From Azoarcus sp. DD4 (GTDB lineage Bacteria > Pseudomonadota > Gammaproteobacteria > Burkholderiales > Rhodocyclaceae): a stretch of DNA of 64,000 nt. Position 1 is the stretch's first letter, and the number at the start of each line of letters is the position of its first letter. The stretch spans positions 3,968,001 to 4,032,000 of the forward strand of contig NZ_CP022958.1 in the NCBI RefSeq assembly GCF_006496635.1. The letters are read 5' to 3'. Made by a program: the position numbers and the translations under genes. The notes below the pieces were generated by a model. That model saw only the letters and a list, made by a program, of their open reading frames with translations, searched no databases and was not told where the DNA came from. Below are positions 27,483 to 36,349 of this stretch, piece after piece.

Positions 27483-29065
27483 AGCCCGCAGCGCAACTTT
27501 CCCTCGCCGCGCTTGCGGTGGCGCTGGCGCTCGGCGCCGGCTACTGGGCCGGCAGCCGCAACGCCGGTCACCCCGCCGCCGCGCCCGCCAGCGATGGCGC
27601 AGCGCCGGCCGCCGCCGGCGAGCGCAAGCCGCTCTATTACCGCAACCCGATGGGCCTGCCCGACACCTCGCCGGTGCCCAAGAAGGATTCGATGGGCATG
27701 GACTACATCCCGGTCTATGCCGACGACACGCCCGACGACGCCGGCGTGGTCCGCGTCAGCCCGGCGCGGGTGCAGTTGCTGGGCGTCAAGACCGCACTCG
27801 CCGAAGAACGCGTGCTCGATGCCGGGCTGCGCGTGGTCGGCCGCATCGAACTCGACGAGCGTTCGGTGGTGGCGGTAGCGCCACGCTTCGAAGGCTGGAT
27901 CGAGCGCCTGCACGTCAGCGCGGTCGGTGACCCGGTACGCCGTGGCCAGCCGCTGTTCACCGTCTACAGCCCGGAGCTGCAGTCGGCCGGCGAGGAATTG
28001 CGTATCGCCGAACAGCTGCAGCGCGACGCCGCCGCCACCGATCCGGCCGCCGCAGCCTCCGCCGCCCGGCTGGCCCAGGCCACCCGCGAACGGTTGAAGA
28101 ATTGGGAGATCACCGCCCCCGCCCCGGCCCTGCGGGCCGAGTCGCCCCCCGAGGGGGCTGCCGCAGCGACCAAAGCGCCCGCGCGGCACACCTTCCACGC
28201 CCCCGCCGACGGCATCGTGCTCGAGAAGAACGCGGTGCAGGGTGCGCGTTTCATGCCCGGCGAGGCGATCTACCGCATCGCCGACCTGTCGCGGGTGTGG
28301 GTGATCGCCGAGGTCTACGAGCAGGACCTTGCCCGCGTCGCGGTCGGCCAGCCGGCTGGCGTCAGCCTCGACGCCTTCCCCGGCCGCCGCTTCGATGCGC
28401 GGGTGGCCTACGTTTATCCGACGCTCAACGCCGCCACCCGCAGCACGCCGGTCCGCCTCGAACTCGACAACCGCGAACGCCTGCTGCGACCGGGCATGTT
28501 CGCCCATGTCGAACTCGCCGCCGGCCCCGCCGCGCCGCGGGTGACGGTGCCCGCCTCGGCGGTGATCGACGACGGCCACCGCCAGGTGGTGCTGATCGCG
28601 CTAGCCGAAGGCCGCTACAAACCGCAGCCGGTGAAGCTGGGCGCGCGCGGCCAGGATTTCGTCGAGGTGAGCGAAGGCCTGAAGGCCGGCGAGCGGGTGG
28701 TGGTGTCGGCCAACTTCCTGATCGACTCCGAGAGCCAGCTGAAGGCCGCACTTTCCAACCTGACCGAAGCCACGGCCGACGCCACGCAGCCGGCGGCCGC
28801 CCAGGACTTCGAAGCCACCGGCACGCTGGACGGCATCGACCTGGCGATGAACTCGATCACCGTCAGCCACGGCCCCATCCCGGCGCTGCAGTGGCCTGAG
28901 ATGACGATGGATTTCGGTATCGCCTCGGCGGAGGTGGTGGCCGGGGTGGCGCCGGGGACGGCGATCCGCTTCCGCTTCGAACAGCGGGCGCCGGGCGAAT
29001 TCGTGGTCACGAAGATCGAGCCGACGGCGCGGGCTGCGGACCACGCCGGCCACGGGAAACCCTGA
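27479..29065 (+). CDS. cusB: RND periplasmic adaptor CusB with fused C-terminal CusF-like domain
   Basis: A 528-residue adaptor. After a membrane-anchor signal (1-25) comes a heavy-metal-binding domain (YYRNPMGLPDTSPVPKKDSM, about 51-70), then the barrel-sandwich, lipoyl and beta-barrel parts (GWIERLHVSAVGDPVRRGQP; YEQDLARVAVGQPA). The last 80 residues (ITVSHGPIPALQWPEMTMDF) form a CusF-like copper domain. The protein therefore carries its own metallochaperone besides the free CusF. It bridges CusA and the outer-membrane channel in Cu(I)/Ag(I) export. Start overlaps cusC; cusA follows after 1 nt. Confidence 0.93.
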   Translation: MKPAAQLSLAALAVALALGAGYWAGSRNAGHPAAAPASDGAAPAAAGERKPLYYRNPMGLPDTSPVPKKDSMGMDYIPVYADDTPDDAGVVRVSPARVQLLGVKTALAEERVLDAGLRVVGRIELDERSVVAVAPRFEGWIERLHVSAVGDPVRRGQPLFTVYSPELQSAGEELRIAEQLQRDAAATDPAAAASAARLAQATRERLKNWEITAPAPALRAESPPEGAAAATKAPARHTFHAPADGIVLEKNAVQGARFMPGEAIYRIADLSRVWVIAEVYEQDLARVAVGQPAGVSLDAFPGRRFDARVAYVYPTLNAATRSTPVRLELDNRERLLRPGMFAHVELAAGPAAPRVTVPASAVIDDGHRQVVLIALAEGRYKPQPVKLGARGQDFVEVSEGLKAGERVVVSANFLIDSESQLKAALSNLTEATADATQPAAAQDFEATGTLDGIDLAMNSITVSHGPIPALQWPEMTMDFGIASAEVVAGVAPGTAIRFRFEQRAPGEFVVTKIEPTARAADHAGHGKP

Positions 29066-29066
29066 C

Positions 29067-32000
29067 ATGCTCGCCCGCCTGATCGACTGGTCCGCCCGCA
29101 ACGTCTTCCTGGTCCTGCTCGGCACCCTGCTGCTGATCGGCGGCGGCCTCTACGCGGTCAAGCACACCCCGCTCGACGCCCTGCCCGATCTGTCGGATGT
29201 GCAGGTCATCGTCTATACCGACTACCCCGGCCAGGCGCCGCAGGTGGTGGAGGACCAGGTGACCTACCCGCTCACCACCGCGATGCTGGCGGTGCCGCGG
29301 GCCAAGGTGGTGCGCGGCTTCTCGATGTTCGGCGCGTCCTATGTGTACGTGATCTTCGAGGACGGCACCGACATCTACTGGGCGCGCTCGCGGGTGCTGG
29401 AATACCTCAGCACCGCCGCCGGTCGCCTGCCGCAGGGGGTGGCGCCGCAGATCGGACCGGACGCCACCGGCGTCGGCTGGGTCTATCAGTATGCGGTGCT
29501 CGGCAAGGACATGTCGCTCGCCGACACCCGCAGCCTGCAGGACTGGTATGTGCGCTACCAGCTCACCAAGGCCCACGGCGTGGCGGAAGTGGCGAGCGTC
29601 GGCGGCTTCGTGCGCGAGTACCAGGTCACCGTCGATCCGCGCCGGCTGGCCGGTTACGGCATCGCGCTCGATGAGGTGAGCCGCGCCATCCGCAACGCCA
29701 ACCGCGACGTCGGCGGCCGCGTGGTGGAGATGGCGGAAAAGGAATACATGGTGCGTGGCCGCGGCTACCTGCGCAGCGTGGACGACATTGCCGGGCTGGT
29801 ATTGAAGAGCGAGAACGGCACCCCGGTACGCATCGCCGACATCGGCCGCGTCGAGCTGGTGCCGGCCGAGCGCCGCGGCATCGCCGAGCTGAACGGCGAA
29901 GGCGAGGTCGCCTCCGGCATCGTCATGGCGCGCTTCGGCCAGAACGCGCTCGACGTGATCGCCAACGTCAAGGCCAAGATCGCCGAGATCGCCCCCGGCC
30001 TGCCCACGGGCGCCGAAATCGTGCCGGTATACGACCGCGCCGAACTGATCGAGCGCGCCATCGCCAACCTGCGATGGACGCTGCTGGAGGAAAGCCTGAT
30101 CGTCGCCGCGGTGTGCGTGGTCTTCCTGCTGCACGTGCGCAGCGCGCTGGTCGCCATCATCACCCTGCCGCTCGGCATCCTGTTCGCCTTCGTCGCGATG
30201 CGCGCGCTCGGTCTGGGGGCGGACATCATGAGCCTGGGCGGGATCGCGATAGCGATCGGCGCGATGGTGGATGCGGCGATCGTGATGATCGAGAACGCGC
30301 ACAAGCATCTGGAGCGGTTGGAGGCTTCAGCGCAAAGCAGGAGCGATGTCCGTGACGACTCGCCGTCCAACTCCCTCCCCTTCAAGGGGAGGGCGGGGGT
30401 GGGGATGGGGTTCGACGGCGATGGAAACCTACCCCATCCCCACCCTAACCCGGAAGTCTCCGCTTCGCCTCGCCGCTCCGGCGGCGCAGAGCAGTGCTCT
30501 GCGAAACCCCGCCTCCGCCCCCTTGAAGGGGAGGGAACCAACACCGCCCGCGTCGCCGCCATCCTCGCCGCCTGCAAGGAAGTCGGCCCCGCCCTCTTCT
30601 TCTCGCTGCTCATCATCACCGTCTCCTTCCTCCCCGTGTTCACCCTCGAAGGCCAGGAGGGCCGGCTGTTCTCGCCGCTCGCCTTCACCAAGACCTTCGC
30701 CATGGCGGGCGCGGCGCTGCTGTCGGTGACGCTGGTGCCGGTGCTGATGCTGTTCTTCGTGCGCGGCCGCATCCTGCCGGAGGCGAAGAACCCGGTGAAC
30801 CGCCTGCTGATCTGGCTCTACCGCCCCATCATCCGCGCCGTGCTGCGCTTCAAGTGGGTCACCATCGCGCTGGCGCTGCTGGCGATGGCGGCGACGCTGG
30901 TTCCGGCGCGCCAGATCGGCTCGGAGTTCATGCCCACCCTCAACGAGGGCACGCTGTTCTACATGCCGGCGGCGCTGCCGGGGATGTCGACCACCGAGGC
31001 CGGGCGGCTGCTCGCCACCACCAACCGCATCATCAAGACCTTCCCCGAGGTGGAATCGGTCTATGGCAAGGCCGGCCGCGCCAACACCGCCACCGACCCG
31101 GCGCCGCTGGAGATGTTCGAGACCGTCATCAAGCTCAAGCCGCAAAGCGAATGGCGGCCGGGCCTCACCACCGACGCGCTGATCGCCGAGATGGACGCGG
31201 CACTCAAGTTCCCCGGCCTCGCCAATTCCTGGACCATGCCGATCAAGGCCCGCATCGACATGCTCAGCACCGGCATCCGCACGCCGGTGGGCGTCAAGGT
31301 GTTCGGCAAGGATCTGGAGACGCTGGAAACCGTCGCCAAACAGGTGGAGGCCGCGGTGCGCACCGTGCCGGGCACCGCCAGCGCCTACGCCGAACGCGTG
31401 GCCGGCGGCTACTACGTCGATATCGAACCCAGGCGCGAACAGCTCGCCCGCTACGGCCTGTCGGTCGACATGGTCCAGGAGGTGGTCGCCACCGCGCTCG
31501 GCGGCGACATGGTCACCACCACGGTGGAAGGCCTGGAGCGCTACAACGTCGCGGTGCGCTACCCGCGCGCGCTGCGCGACAGCCCGCAACGCATCGCCGC
31601 CGAGGTGCTGGTGCCGACCATGAACGGCGCCGTCCCGCTCGGCCAGCTCGCCGAGGTGCGCATCGTCCGCGGCGCCCCGGCGATACGCACCGAGAACGCC
31701 CTGCTCGCCGCCTATGTGTATGTCGACACCCGCGAGGCCGACATCGGCGCCTTCGTCAAGCGCGCGCAGCGGGCGGTGGCCGAGCAGGTCAGCTTCCCGG
31801 CCGGCTACTACGCCACCTGGAGCGGGCAGTTCGAGAACATGGAGCGCGCCAAGGAGAAGATGAAGATCGTCGTGCCGCTGACCCTGGTGCTGATCTTCGT
31901 GCTGCTCTACCTCAATTTCCGGCGGCTGACCGAGACCCTGATCGTGATGCTGTCGGTGCCCTTCGCCTTGGTCGGCGGGGTGTGGCTGATGTGGTGGCTG

Positions 32001-32426
32001 GGCTACCAGATGAGCGTGGCGGTGGCGGTCGGCTTCATCGCGCTCGCCGGCGTCGCCGCCGAAACCGGCGTCATCATGCTGATCTACCTCGACCACGCCT
32101 GGGACGCGATCCGCGCCCGCCGCGCCACCGAGGGCCGCGCGCCGACAGCGGCCGACCTCTACGCGGCCATCATGGAAGGCGCGGTGGAGCGGGTGCGGCC
32201 CAAGATGATGACGGTGGTGGCGATCATGGCCGGCCTCCTGCCCATCATGTGGAGCAGCGGCACCGGCGCCGAGGTCATGAGCCGCATCGCCGCACCGATG
32301 GTGGGCGGCATGATCTCCTCGACCGTGCTGACGCTGGCGGTGATCCCGGCGCTGTACGCGGTGGTGAAGGAATGGCAGTTGCGGCGGAGCGGCTACCAGC
32401 CGCTCTCGACCGCCACCGCGGACTGA
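29067..32426 (+). CDS. cusA: Copper/silver RND efflux pump CusA with an in-frame repeat insertion
   Basis: An 1119-residue RND pump, some 60-70 residues longer than usual for CusA. The N-terminus (DWSARNVFLVLLGTLLLIGG) is helix 1, and LGGIAIAIGAMVDAAIVMIE holds the helix 4 Asp of the proton relay. Periplasmic Met residues fit the copper path. GRIAAPMVGGM-like signatures lie near the end. Between helix 4 and helix 5, in the cytoplasmic loop, residues about 436-491 (SLPFKGRAGVG ... LEGEG) are encoded by a structured interspersed repeat (30373-30537) whose length keeps the frame. The rest of the protein, including the EVGPALFFSLLIITVSFLP helix right after it, is intact, so the pump may still work. 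It ends just before a convergent kinase gene. Confidence 0.93.
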   Translation: MLARLIDWSARNVFLVLLGTLLLIGGGLYAVKHTPLDALPDLSDVQVIVYTDYPGQAPQVVEDQVTYPLTTAMLAVPRAKVVRGFSMFGASYVYVIFEDGTDIYWARSRVLEYLSTAAGRLPQGVAPQIGPDATGVGWVYQYAVLGKDMSLADTRSLQDWYVRYQLTKAHGVAEVASVGGFVREYQVTVDPRRLAGYGIALDEVSRAIRNANRDVGGRVVEMAEKEYMVRGRGYLRSVDDIAGLVLKSENGTPVRIADIGRVELVPAERRGIAELNGEGEVASGIVMARFGQNALDVIANVKAKIAEIAPGLPTGAEIVPVYDRAELIERAIANLRWTLLEESLIVAAVCVVFLLHVRSALVAIITLPLGILFAFVAMRALGLGADIMSLGGIAIAIGAMVDAAIVMIENAHKHLERLEASAQSRSDVRDDSPSNSLPFKGRAGVGMGFDGDGNLPHPHPNPEVSASPRRSGGAEQCSAKPRLRPLEGEGTNTARVAAILAACKEVGPALFFSLLIITVSFLPVFTLEGQEGRLFSPLAFTKTFAMAGAALLSVTLVPVLMLFFVRGRILPEAKNPVNRLLIWLYRPIIRAVLRFKWVTIALALLAMAATLVPARQIGSEFMPTLNEGTLFYMPAALPGMSTTEAGRLLATTNRIIKTFPEVESVYGKAGRANTATDPAPLEMFETVIKLKPQSEWRPGLTTDALIAEMDAALKFPGLANSWTMPIKARIDMLSTGIRTPVGVKVFGKDLETLETVAKQVEAAVRTVPGTASAYAERVAGGYYVDIEPRREQLARYGLSVDMVQEVVATALGGDMVTTTVEGLERYNVAVRYPRALRDSPQRIAAEVLVPTMNGAVPLGQLAEVRIVRGAPAIRTENALLAAYVYVDTREADIGAFVKRAQRAVAEQVSFPAGYYATWSGQFENMERAKEKMKIVVPLTLVLIFVLLYLNFRRLTETLIVMLSVPFALVGGVWLMWWLGYQMSVAVAVGFIALAGVAAETGVIMLIYLDHAWDAIRARRATEGRAPTAADLYAAIMEGAVERVRPKMMTVVAIMAGLLPIMWSSGTGAEVMSRIAAPMVGGMISSTVLTLAVIPALYAVVKEWQLRRSGYQPLSTATAD
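30373..30537. repeat. Interspersed structured repeat inside cusA (copy 1)
   Basis: The element has three nested hairpins: CCCTCCCC/GGGGAGGG at its left end (30373-30393), a 15-bp pair GGGTGGGGATGGGGT/ACCCCATCCCCACCC (30397-30411 with 30431-30445), and GCAGAGCA-G-TGCTCTGC (30486-30502), closing with CCCCTTGAAGGGGAGGG. A second copy, in the opposite orientation, is at 63186-63347. It is translated as part of CusA. Confidence 0.85.
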
Positions 32427-32437
32427 CAGCGCCGGGA

Positions 32438-32468
32438 GCCCGCCGGCTCAAGCAGGAAGCTGGCGGGC
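32438..32468. terminator. Hairpin between convergent cusA and kinase genes
   Basis: GCCCGCC (32438-32444) pairs with GGCGGGC (32462-32468), with four further pairs inside, one of them G-T, and a 9-nt loop. It overlaps the kinase stop region. No T-tract is present, so it is a plausible but not certain shared transcription end. Confidence 0.45.
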
Positions 32469-33773
32469 GCAGTCCGCCAGCAGGTGCTCGACGGCGGCGA
32501 AGCTCGGCCGCGACGACGGGCGCTCGTTCAGGCAGGCGCTCACCAGCGCCCCCAAGCCGGCCCGCAGCGCCGGCGTCGGGTCGCAGCGCTCGGCCAGTTC
32601 CTCCAGCAGACAGCCGAAGGCACGCAGTTCGATGCGCTCCAGGGCGGCAGCCAGCGCCGCGTCCTCGCGCCGGTAGAACGAGGCGGCGCCGAAATCGCCC
32701 AGCAGCACCCGCCCCTCGCCGTCATGCAGGATGTTGTGGCCATAGAGGTCGCCGTGCATCAGGCCGCGCGCATGCAGGTGGGTCGCCACCGAGGCGACGC
32801 CACCGGCAATGGACAGGGCCTGTTGCGGCGTGAAGCGCGTGCCTTCCGCATAGACGTCGCGGGTGCAGGACGCCATGCTCGGCGGGCCGGCGAGGTTGCG
32901 GAAGGCAGGCGGAATCAGCCCCATCACCAAGCCGCCGGCGCCGTCCGCACCGTCCGCCAGCTTGCCCAGCGCAGGCACCAGATTGGGATGGGCGCCGGCA
33001 TGCACGCAGGCCGCCATCTCAGAGTGCGGCAGGCCGTCGCTGGTGACGGCGCCCTTGAAGCGCTTGACCGCAACCGCCTGCGGCGGCTCACCGCGCAGCA
33101 GCGCGCGCTGGATCACGCCCGACGCGCCCTCGCCCAGCTGCTCGCCCGCTTGCAGATCCGCCCAGTCCAGCGTGGCGATCGGGTCGTGCGCCAGCGCCGC
33201 GTCCTCCAGCCCGGTGCAGAACGGATTGCCGCCGAAGGCCAGCCAGCCCAGCCGCGGCATCGTCAACAGCCAGTCGGGCAGCGTCTCCAGGTGGTTGGCG
33301 GAGATCCGCAGCAGCTCCAGCCGCCGGCAATCGGCCAGACCGGCCGGCAGGGTGCGCAGGCGGTTGCCGGCCAGCATCAGCTTCTGCAACCGGGGGCAGC
33401 GGCCGATCTCGTCCGGCAGGGTGTCGATGCGGTTGTCGGTGAGGATGAACCAGCGCAGCTGCGCCGGCAGCGCGCCGCCGGACACGGTGGCGATGCGATT
33501 GGCCTTGAAGCCGACCATCTCCAGCTGCGGACAGCGGCCAAGCACCTCGGGCAGTTCGGTGAAGTCGTTATCCGAGCAGAACAGGATGCGCAGCCGCTGC
33601 AGGCGCGGCAGCTCGTCCGGCAGCGACGACAGCCGGTTGCCGGAGAGATCCAGCACCTCCAGCGTGTCGGCGAGCTGGAAGATCTCGCGCGGGAACTCGG
33701 TCAGCCCGCAGGCGAGCTTCAGGCGCTGCGCGCCGGCCAGCTTGCCCGCACGCAGGTCTTCGAGACTATCCAT
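32448..33773 (-). CDS. Leucine-rich-repeat protein kinase
   Basis: A 441-residue protein. Residues about 15-190 are seven to eight leucine-rich repeats of the LxxLxLxxNxLxxLP type (for example LEVLDLSGNRLSSLPDELP). From about 205 a protein kinase domain follows: glycine loop GEGASGVIQRA, Lys in VAVKRF, catalytic loop HGDLYGHNIL and Mg-binding LGDFGAAS. The HRD Arg is replaced (HGD), as in several bacterial kinases. It is predicted soluble. The start at 33773 follows GAGGAAACC. It lies on the opposite strand between cusA and the copper ATPase gene, a place with no known logic. The substrate is unknown. Confidence 0.88.
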   Translation of the reverse strand: MDSLEDLRAGKLAGAQRLKLACGLTEFPREIFQLADTLEVLDLSGNRLSSLPDELPRLQRLRILFCSDNDFTELPEVLGRCPQLEMVGFKANRIATVSGGALPAQLRWFILTDNRIDTLPDEIGRCPRLQKLMLAGNRLRTLPAGLADCRRLELLRISANHLETLPDWLLTMPRLGWLAFGGNPFCTGLEDAALAHDPIATLDWADLQAGEQLGEGASGVIQRALLRGEPPQAVAVKRFKGAVTSDGLPHSEMAACVHAGAHPNLVPALGKLADGADGAGGLVMGLIPPAFRNLAGPPSMASCTRDVYAEGTRFTPQQALSIAGGVASVATHLHARGLMHGDLYGHNILHDGEGRVLLGDFGAASFYRREDAALAAALERIELRAFGCLLEELAERCDPTPALRAGLGALVSACLNERPSSRPSFAAVEHLLADCARQLPA

Positions 33774-33866
33774 GGTTTCCTCAGCAGAACACGAAGCCGC
33801 CGCCCTCGGAACCGGGCCGGGGCGTCGCGGACGCGCAGGGTAGCGCAAATCGGCGGCCGCGCCGCA

Positions 33867-33884
33867 GATGACGGGAATGTCATC
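33867..33884. promoter_or_regulatory. Copper regulator box 3 (P-type ATPase operon)
   Basis: GATGACG-GGAA-TGTCATC repeats the spacing of boxes 1 and 2 with matching outer bases. It is followed by a related CGCCCGCCAGCCTG and, 33-34 nt after the dyad, by CACTAT as -10 candidate. It lies 88 nt upstream of the copper ATPase start. Confidence 0.7.
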
Positions 33885-33971
33885 CGCCCGCCAGCCTGAC
33901 GTCAGCCGCCGCGGCGCACTATGCTGAAAAAGCGGCAGCGCAATGCGCCGCTGCGCACGGGGAGTCCTGTC

Positions 33972-36329
33972 ATGCGCCACCAACACCTGCATCACGACGG
34001 CGACGCGGTGCTTCATGCCGACCACCACCATCACGCCCCTCCGCCCGCCTCCGCCGACGACGCCAGAGACCCGGTCTGCGGCATGGCGGTGAAGCCGGAT
34101 TCGCCCCATCGCGCCAGCCACGCCGGCCACGACTACCGCTTCTGCAGCGCGCACTGCCTGACCCGCTTCCAGGCCGACCCGCAGCGCTATCTCGCCCCGG
34201 CCACACAGCCCGAGACCGCCGCAGCCGACGGCACCGAATACACCTGCCCGATGCACCCCGAGATCCGCCAGATCGGCCCCGGCACCTGCCCCAAGTGCGG
34301 CATGGCGCTGGAACCGGTGCTGCCGTCGGCCGAGGCCGAAAGCAGCCCGGAACTCGCCGACTTCCGCCGCCGCTTCTGGTGGACGCTGCCGCTCACCCTG
34401 GCCGTCACCCTGATCGCGATGTCCGGCGGCCTGTTCGACCCGCTGCTCGGCGCCGCGCGGCCGTGGGTGGAACTCGCGCTCGCCACCCCGGTGGTGCTGT
34501 GGGCGGGCGCGCCCTTCTTCGTGCGCTGCGTGCAATCCATCCGCCAGCGCAGCCCCAACATGTGGACGCTGATCGGCCTGGGCACCGGCGCCGCCTATGT
34601 CTACAGCGTGATCGCCACCGTCGCGCCCGACCTCTTCCCGCACTCGTTCCGCATGGGCGAGCACGTCGCGGTGTATTTCGAAGCTGCCGCGGTGATCATC
34701 TCGCTGACCCTGCTCGGCCAGGTGATGGAACTGAAGGCGCGCGCCGAGACCGGCGCCGCGATCAAGGCGCTGCTCGGCCTCGCGCCCAAGACCGCGCGCC
34801 GCATCCGCACCGACGGCGGCGAGGAGGACATCCCGCTCGCCCATGTGCATCCGGGCGACCGCCTGCGCGTGCGCCCGGGCGAGAAGGTGCCGGTGGATGG
34901 CGGCGTGATCGAGGGCGAAAGCGCGGTGGACGAATCCATGCTCACCGGCGAACCCATCCCGGTGACCAAGCGGCCGGGCGACAAGCTGATCGGCGCCACG
35001 CTGAACACCAGCGGCGCGCTGGTGATGGTGGCGGAAAAAATCGGCAGCCAGACGGTGCTGGCGCAGATCGTGCAGATGGTGGCCCAGGCCCAGCGCTCGC
35101 GCGCGCCCATGCAGCGCATGGCCGACGTGGTCGCCGGCTGGTTCGTGGTCGGGGTGGTGCTGATCGCGCTCGCCAGCTTCTTCGCCTGGGGGCTCTACGG
35201 CCCGCAGCCGAGCTGGGCCTACGGCCTGATCAACGCCGTCGCGGTACTCATCATCGCCTGCCCCTGCGCGCTCGGCCTGGCGACGCCGATGTCGGTGATG
35301 GTCGCCACCGGCAAGGCCGCCACCCACGGCGTGCTGTTCCGCGACGCCGCGGCCATCGAATCGCTGCGCCAGGTCGACACCCTGATCGTGGACAAGACCG
35401 GCACCCTCACCGAAGGCCGCCCCGCCTTCCATGCCCTTGCCGCCGCCGCAGGCTGGACCGAGGACGAGGTGCTGCGCATCGCCGCCAGCCTCGACCAGGG
35501 CAGCGAACACCCGCTCGCCCACGCCATCGTCGCCGAGGCCAGGCAGCGCGGACTGAAGCTGACGACGCCGGACCGCTTCGAATCCTCGTCCGGCATCGGC
35601 GTACACGGCACGGTGGAAGGCCGCCGGGTGGTGCTCGGCAACAGCGCGCTGATGGACGACGAAGGCATCGCCTGGCAGCCCCTCGCCGCACGCGCCGAAG
35701 CGCTGCGCCAGGAGGGCGCCAGCGTGATGCACCTCGCGGTCGATGGCGCGCTCGCCGGACTGGTCGCGGTGGCCGACCCCATCAAGGCTTCCACCCCCGA
35801 CGCGCTGCGCACGCTGCGCGACAGCGGCATGCGCATCGTCATGGCCACCGGCGACGGCCTCACCACCGCGCGCGCGGTCGGCGCCCGGCTGGGCATCGAC
35901 GCGGTGCACGGCGAGGTCAAGCCGGCCGACAAGGATGCGCTGGTCGCCAGGCTGCAGGGCGAAGGCCGCGTCGTCGCGATGGCGGGCGACGGCATCAACG
36001 ACGCCCCGGCGCTGGCGCGCGCCAACGTCGGCATCGCCATGGGCACCGGCACCGACGTGGCGATGAACAGCGCCCACCTGACGCTGGTGAAGGGCGACCT
36101 GCGCGGCATCGCCACCGCGCGCAACATCTCGCTCGCCACCGTCGCCAACATGCGCCAGAACCTGCTGTTCGCGCTGCTCTACAACGCCCTCGGCGTACCC
36201 ATCGCCGCCGGCCTGCTCTACCCGGCCTTCGGCCTGCTGCTGTCGCCGATGATCGCCGCGCTGGCGATGAGCTTCAGCTCGGTGTCGGTGGTCGGCAACG
36301 CGCTGCGGCTGAACCGGGCGAAGGTCTGA
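33972..36329 (+). CDS. copA: Copper-translocating P1B-type ATPase with YHS and HMBD domains
   Basis: A 785-residue pump. The N-terminus is His-rich, then comes a YHS domain (DPVCGMAV ... YRFCSAHC, about 33-75) and a heavy-metal-binding domain (YTCPMHPEI ... CPKCGM, about 90-112), in place of classical CxxC MBDs. Core motifs are TGEPIPV, the ion-site CPC (about 430), the phosphorylated DKTGT (Asp about 474) and GDGINDAPAL (about 673). It exports Cu(I), using ATP, from cytoplasm to periplasm, where CusCBA and the oxidase act. A GGAG site precedes the ATG, and box 3 lies upstream. It heads a four-gene unit. Confidence 0.94.
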   Translation: MRHQHLHHDGDAVLHADHHHHAPPPASADDARDPVCGMAVKPDSPHRASHAGHDYRFCSAHCLTRFQADPQRYLAPATQPETAAADGTEYTCPMHPEIRQIGPGTCPKCGMALEPVLPSAEAESSPELADFRRRFWWTLPLTLAVTLIAMSGGLFDPLLGAARPWVELALATPVVLWAGAPFFVRCVQSIRQRSPNMWTLIGLGTGAAYVYSVIATVAPDLFPHSFRMGEHVAVYFEAAAVIISLTLLGQVMELKARAETGAAIKALLGLAPKTARRIRTDGGEEDIPLAHVHPGDRLRVRPGEKVPVDGGVIEGESAVDESMLTGEPIPVTKRPGDKLIGATLNTSGALVMVAEKIGSQTVLAQIVQMVAQAQRSRAPMQRMADVVAGWFVVGVVLIALASFFAWGLYGPQPSWAYGLINAVAVLIIACPCALGLATPMSVMVATGKAATHGVLFRDAAAIESLRQVDTLIVDKTGTLTEGRPAFHALAAAAGWTEDEVLRIAASLDQGSEHPLAHAIVAEARQRGLKLTTPDRFESSSGIGVHGTVEGRRVVLGNSALMDDEGIAWQPLAARAEALRQEGASVMHLAVDGALAGLVAVADPIKASTPDALRTLRDSGMRIVMATGDGLTTARAVGARLGIDAVHGEVKPADKDALVARLQGEGRVVAMAGDGINDAPALARANVGIAMGTGTDVAMNSAHLTLVKGDLRGIATARNISLATVANMRQNLLFALLYNALGVPIAAGLLYPAFGLLLSPMIAALAMSFSSVSVVGNALRLNRAKV

Positions 36330-36349
36330 CCCCGCCACGGGGATGAGCC

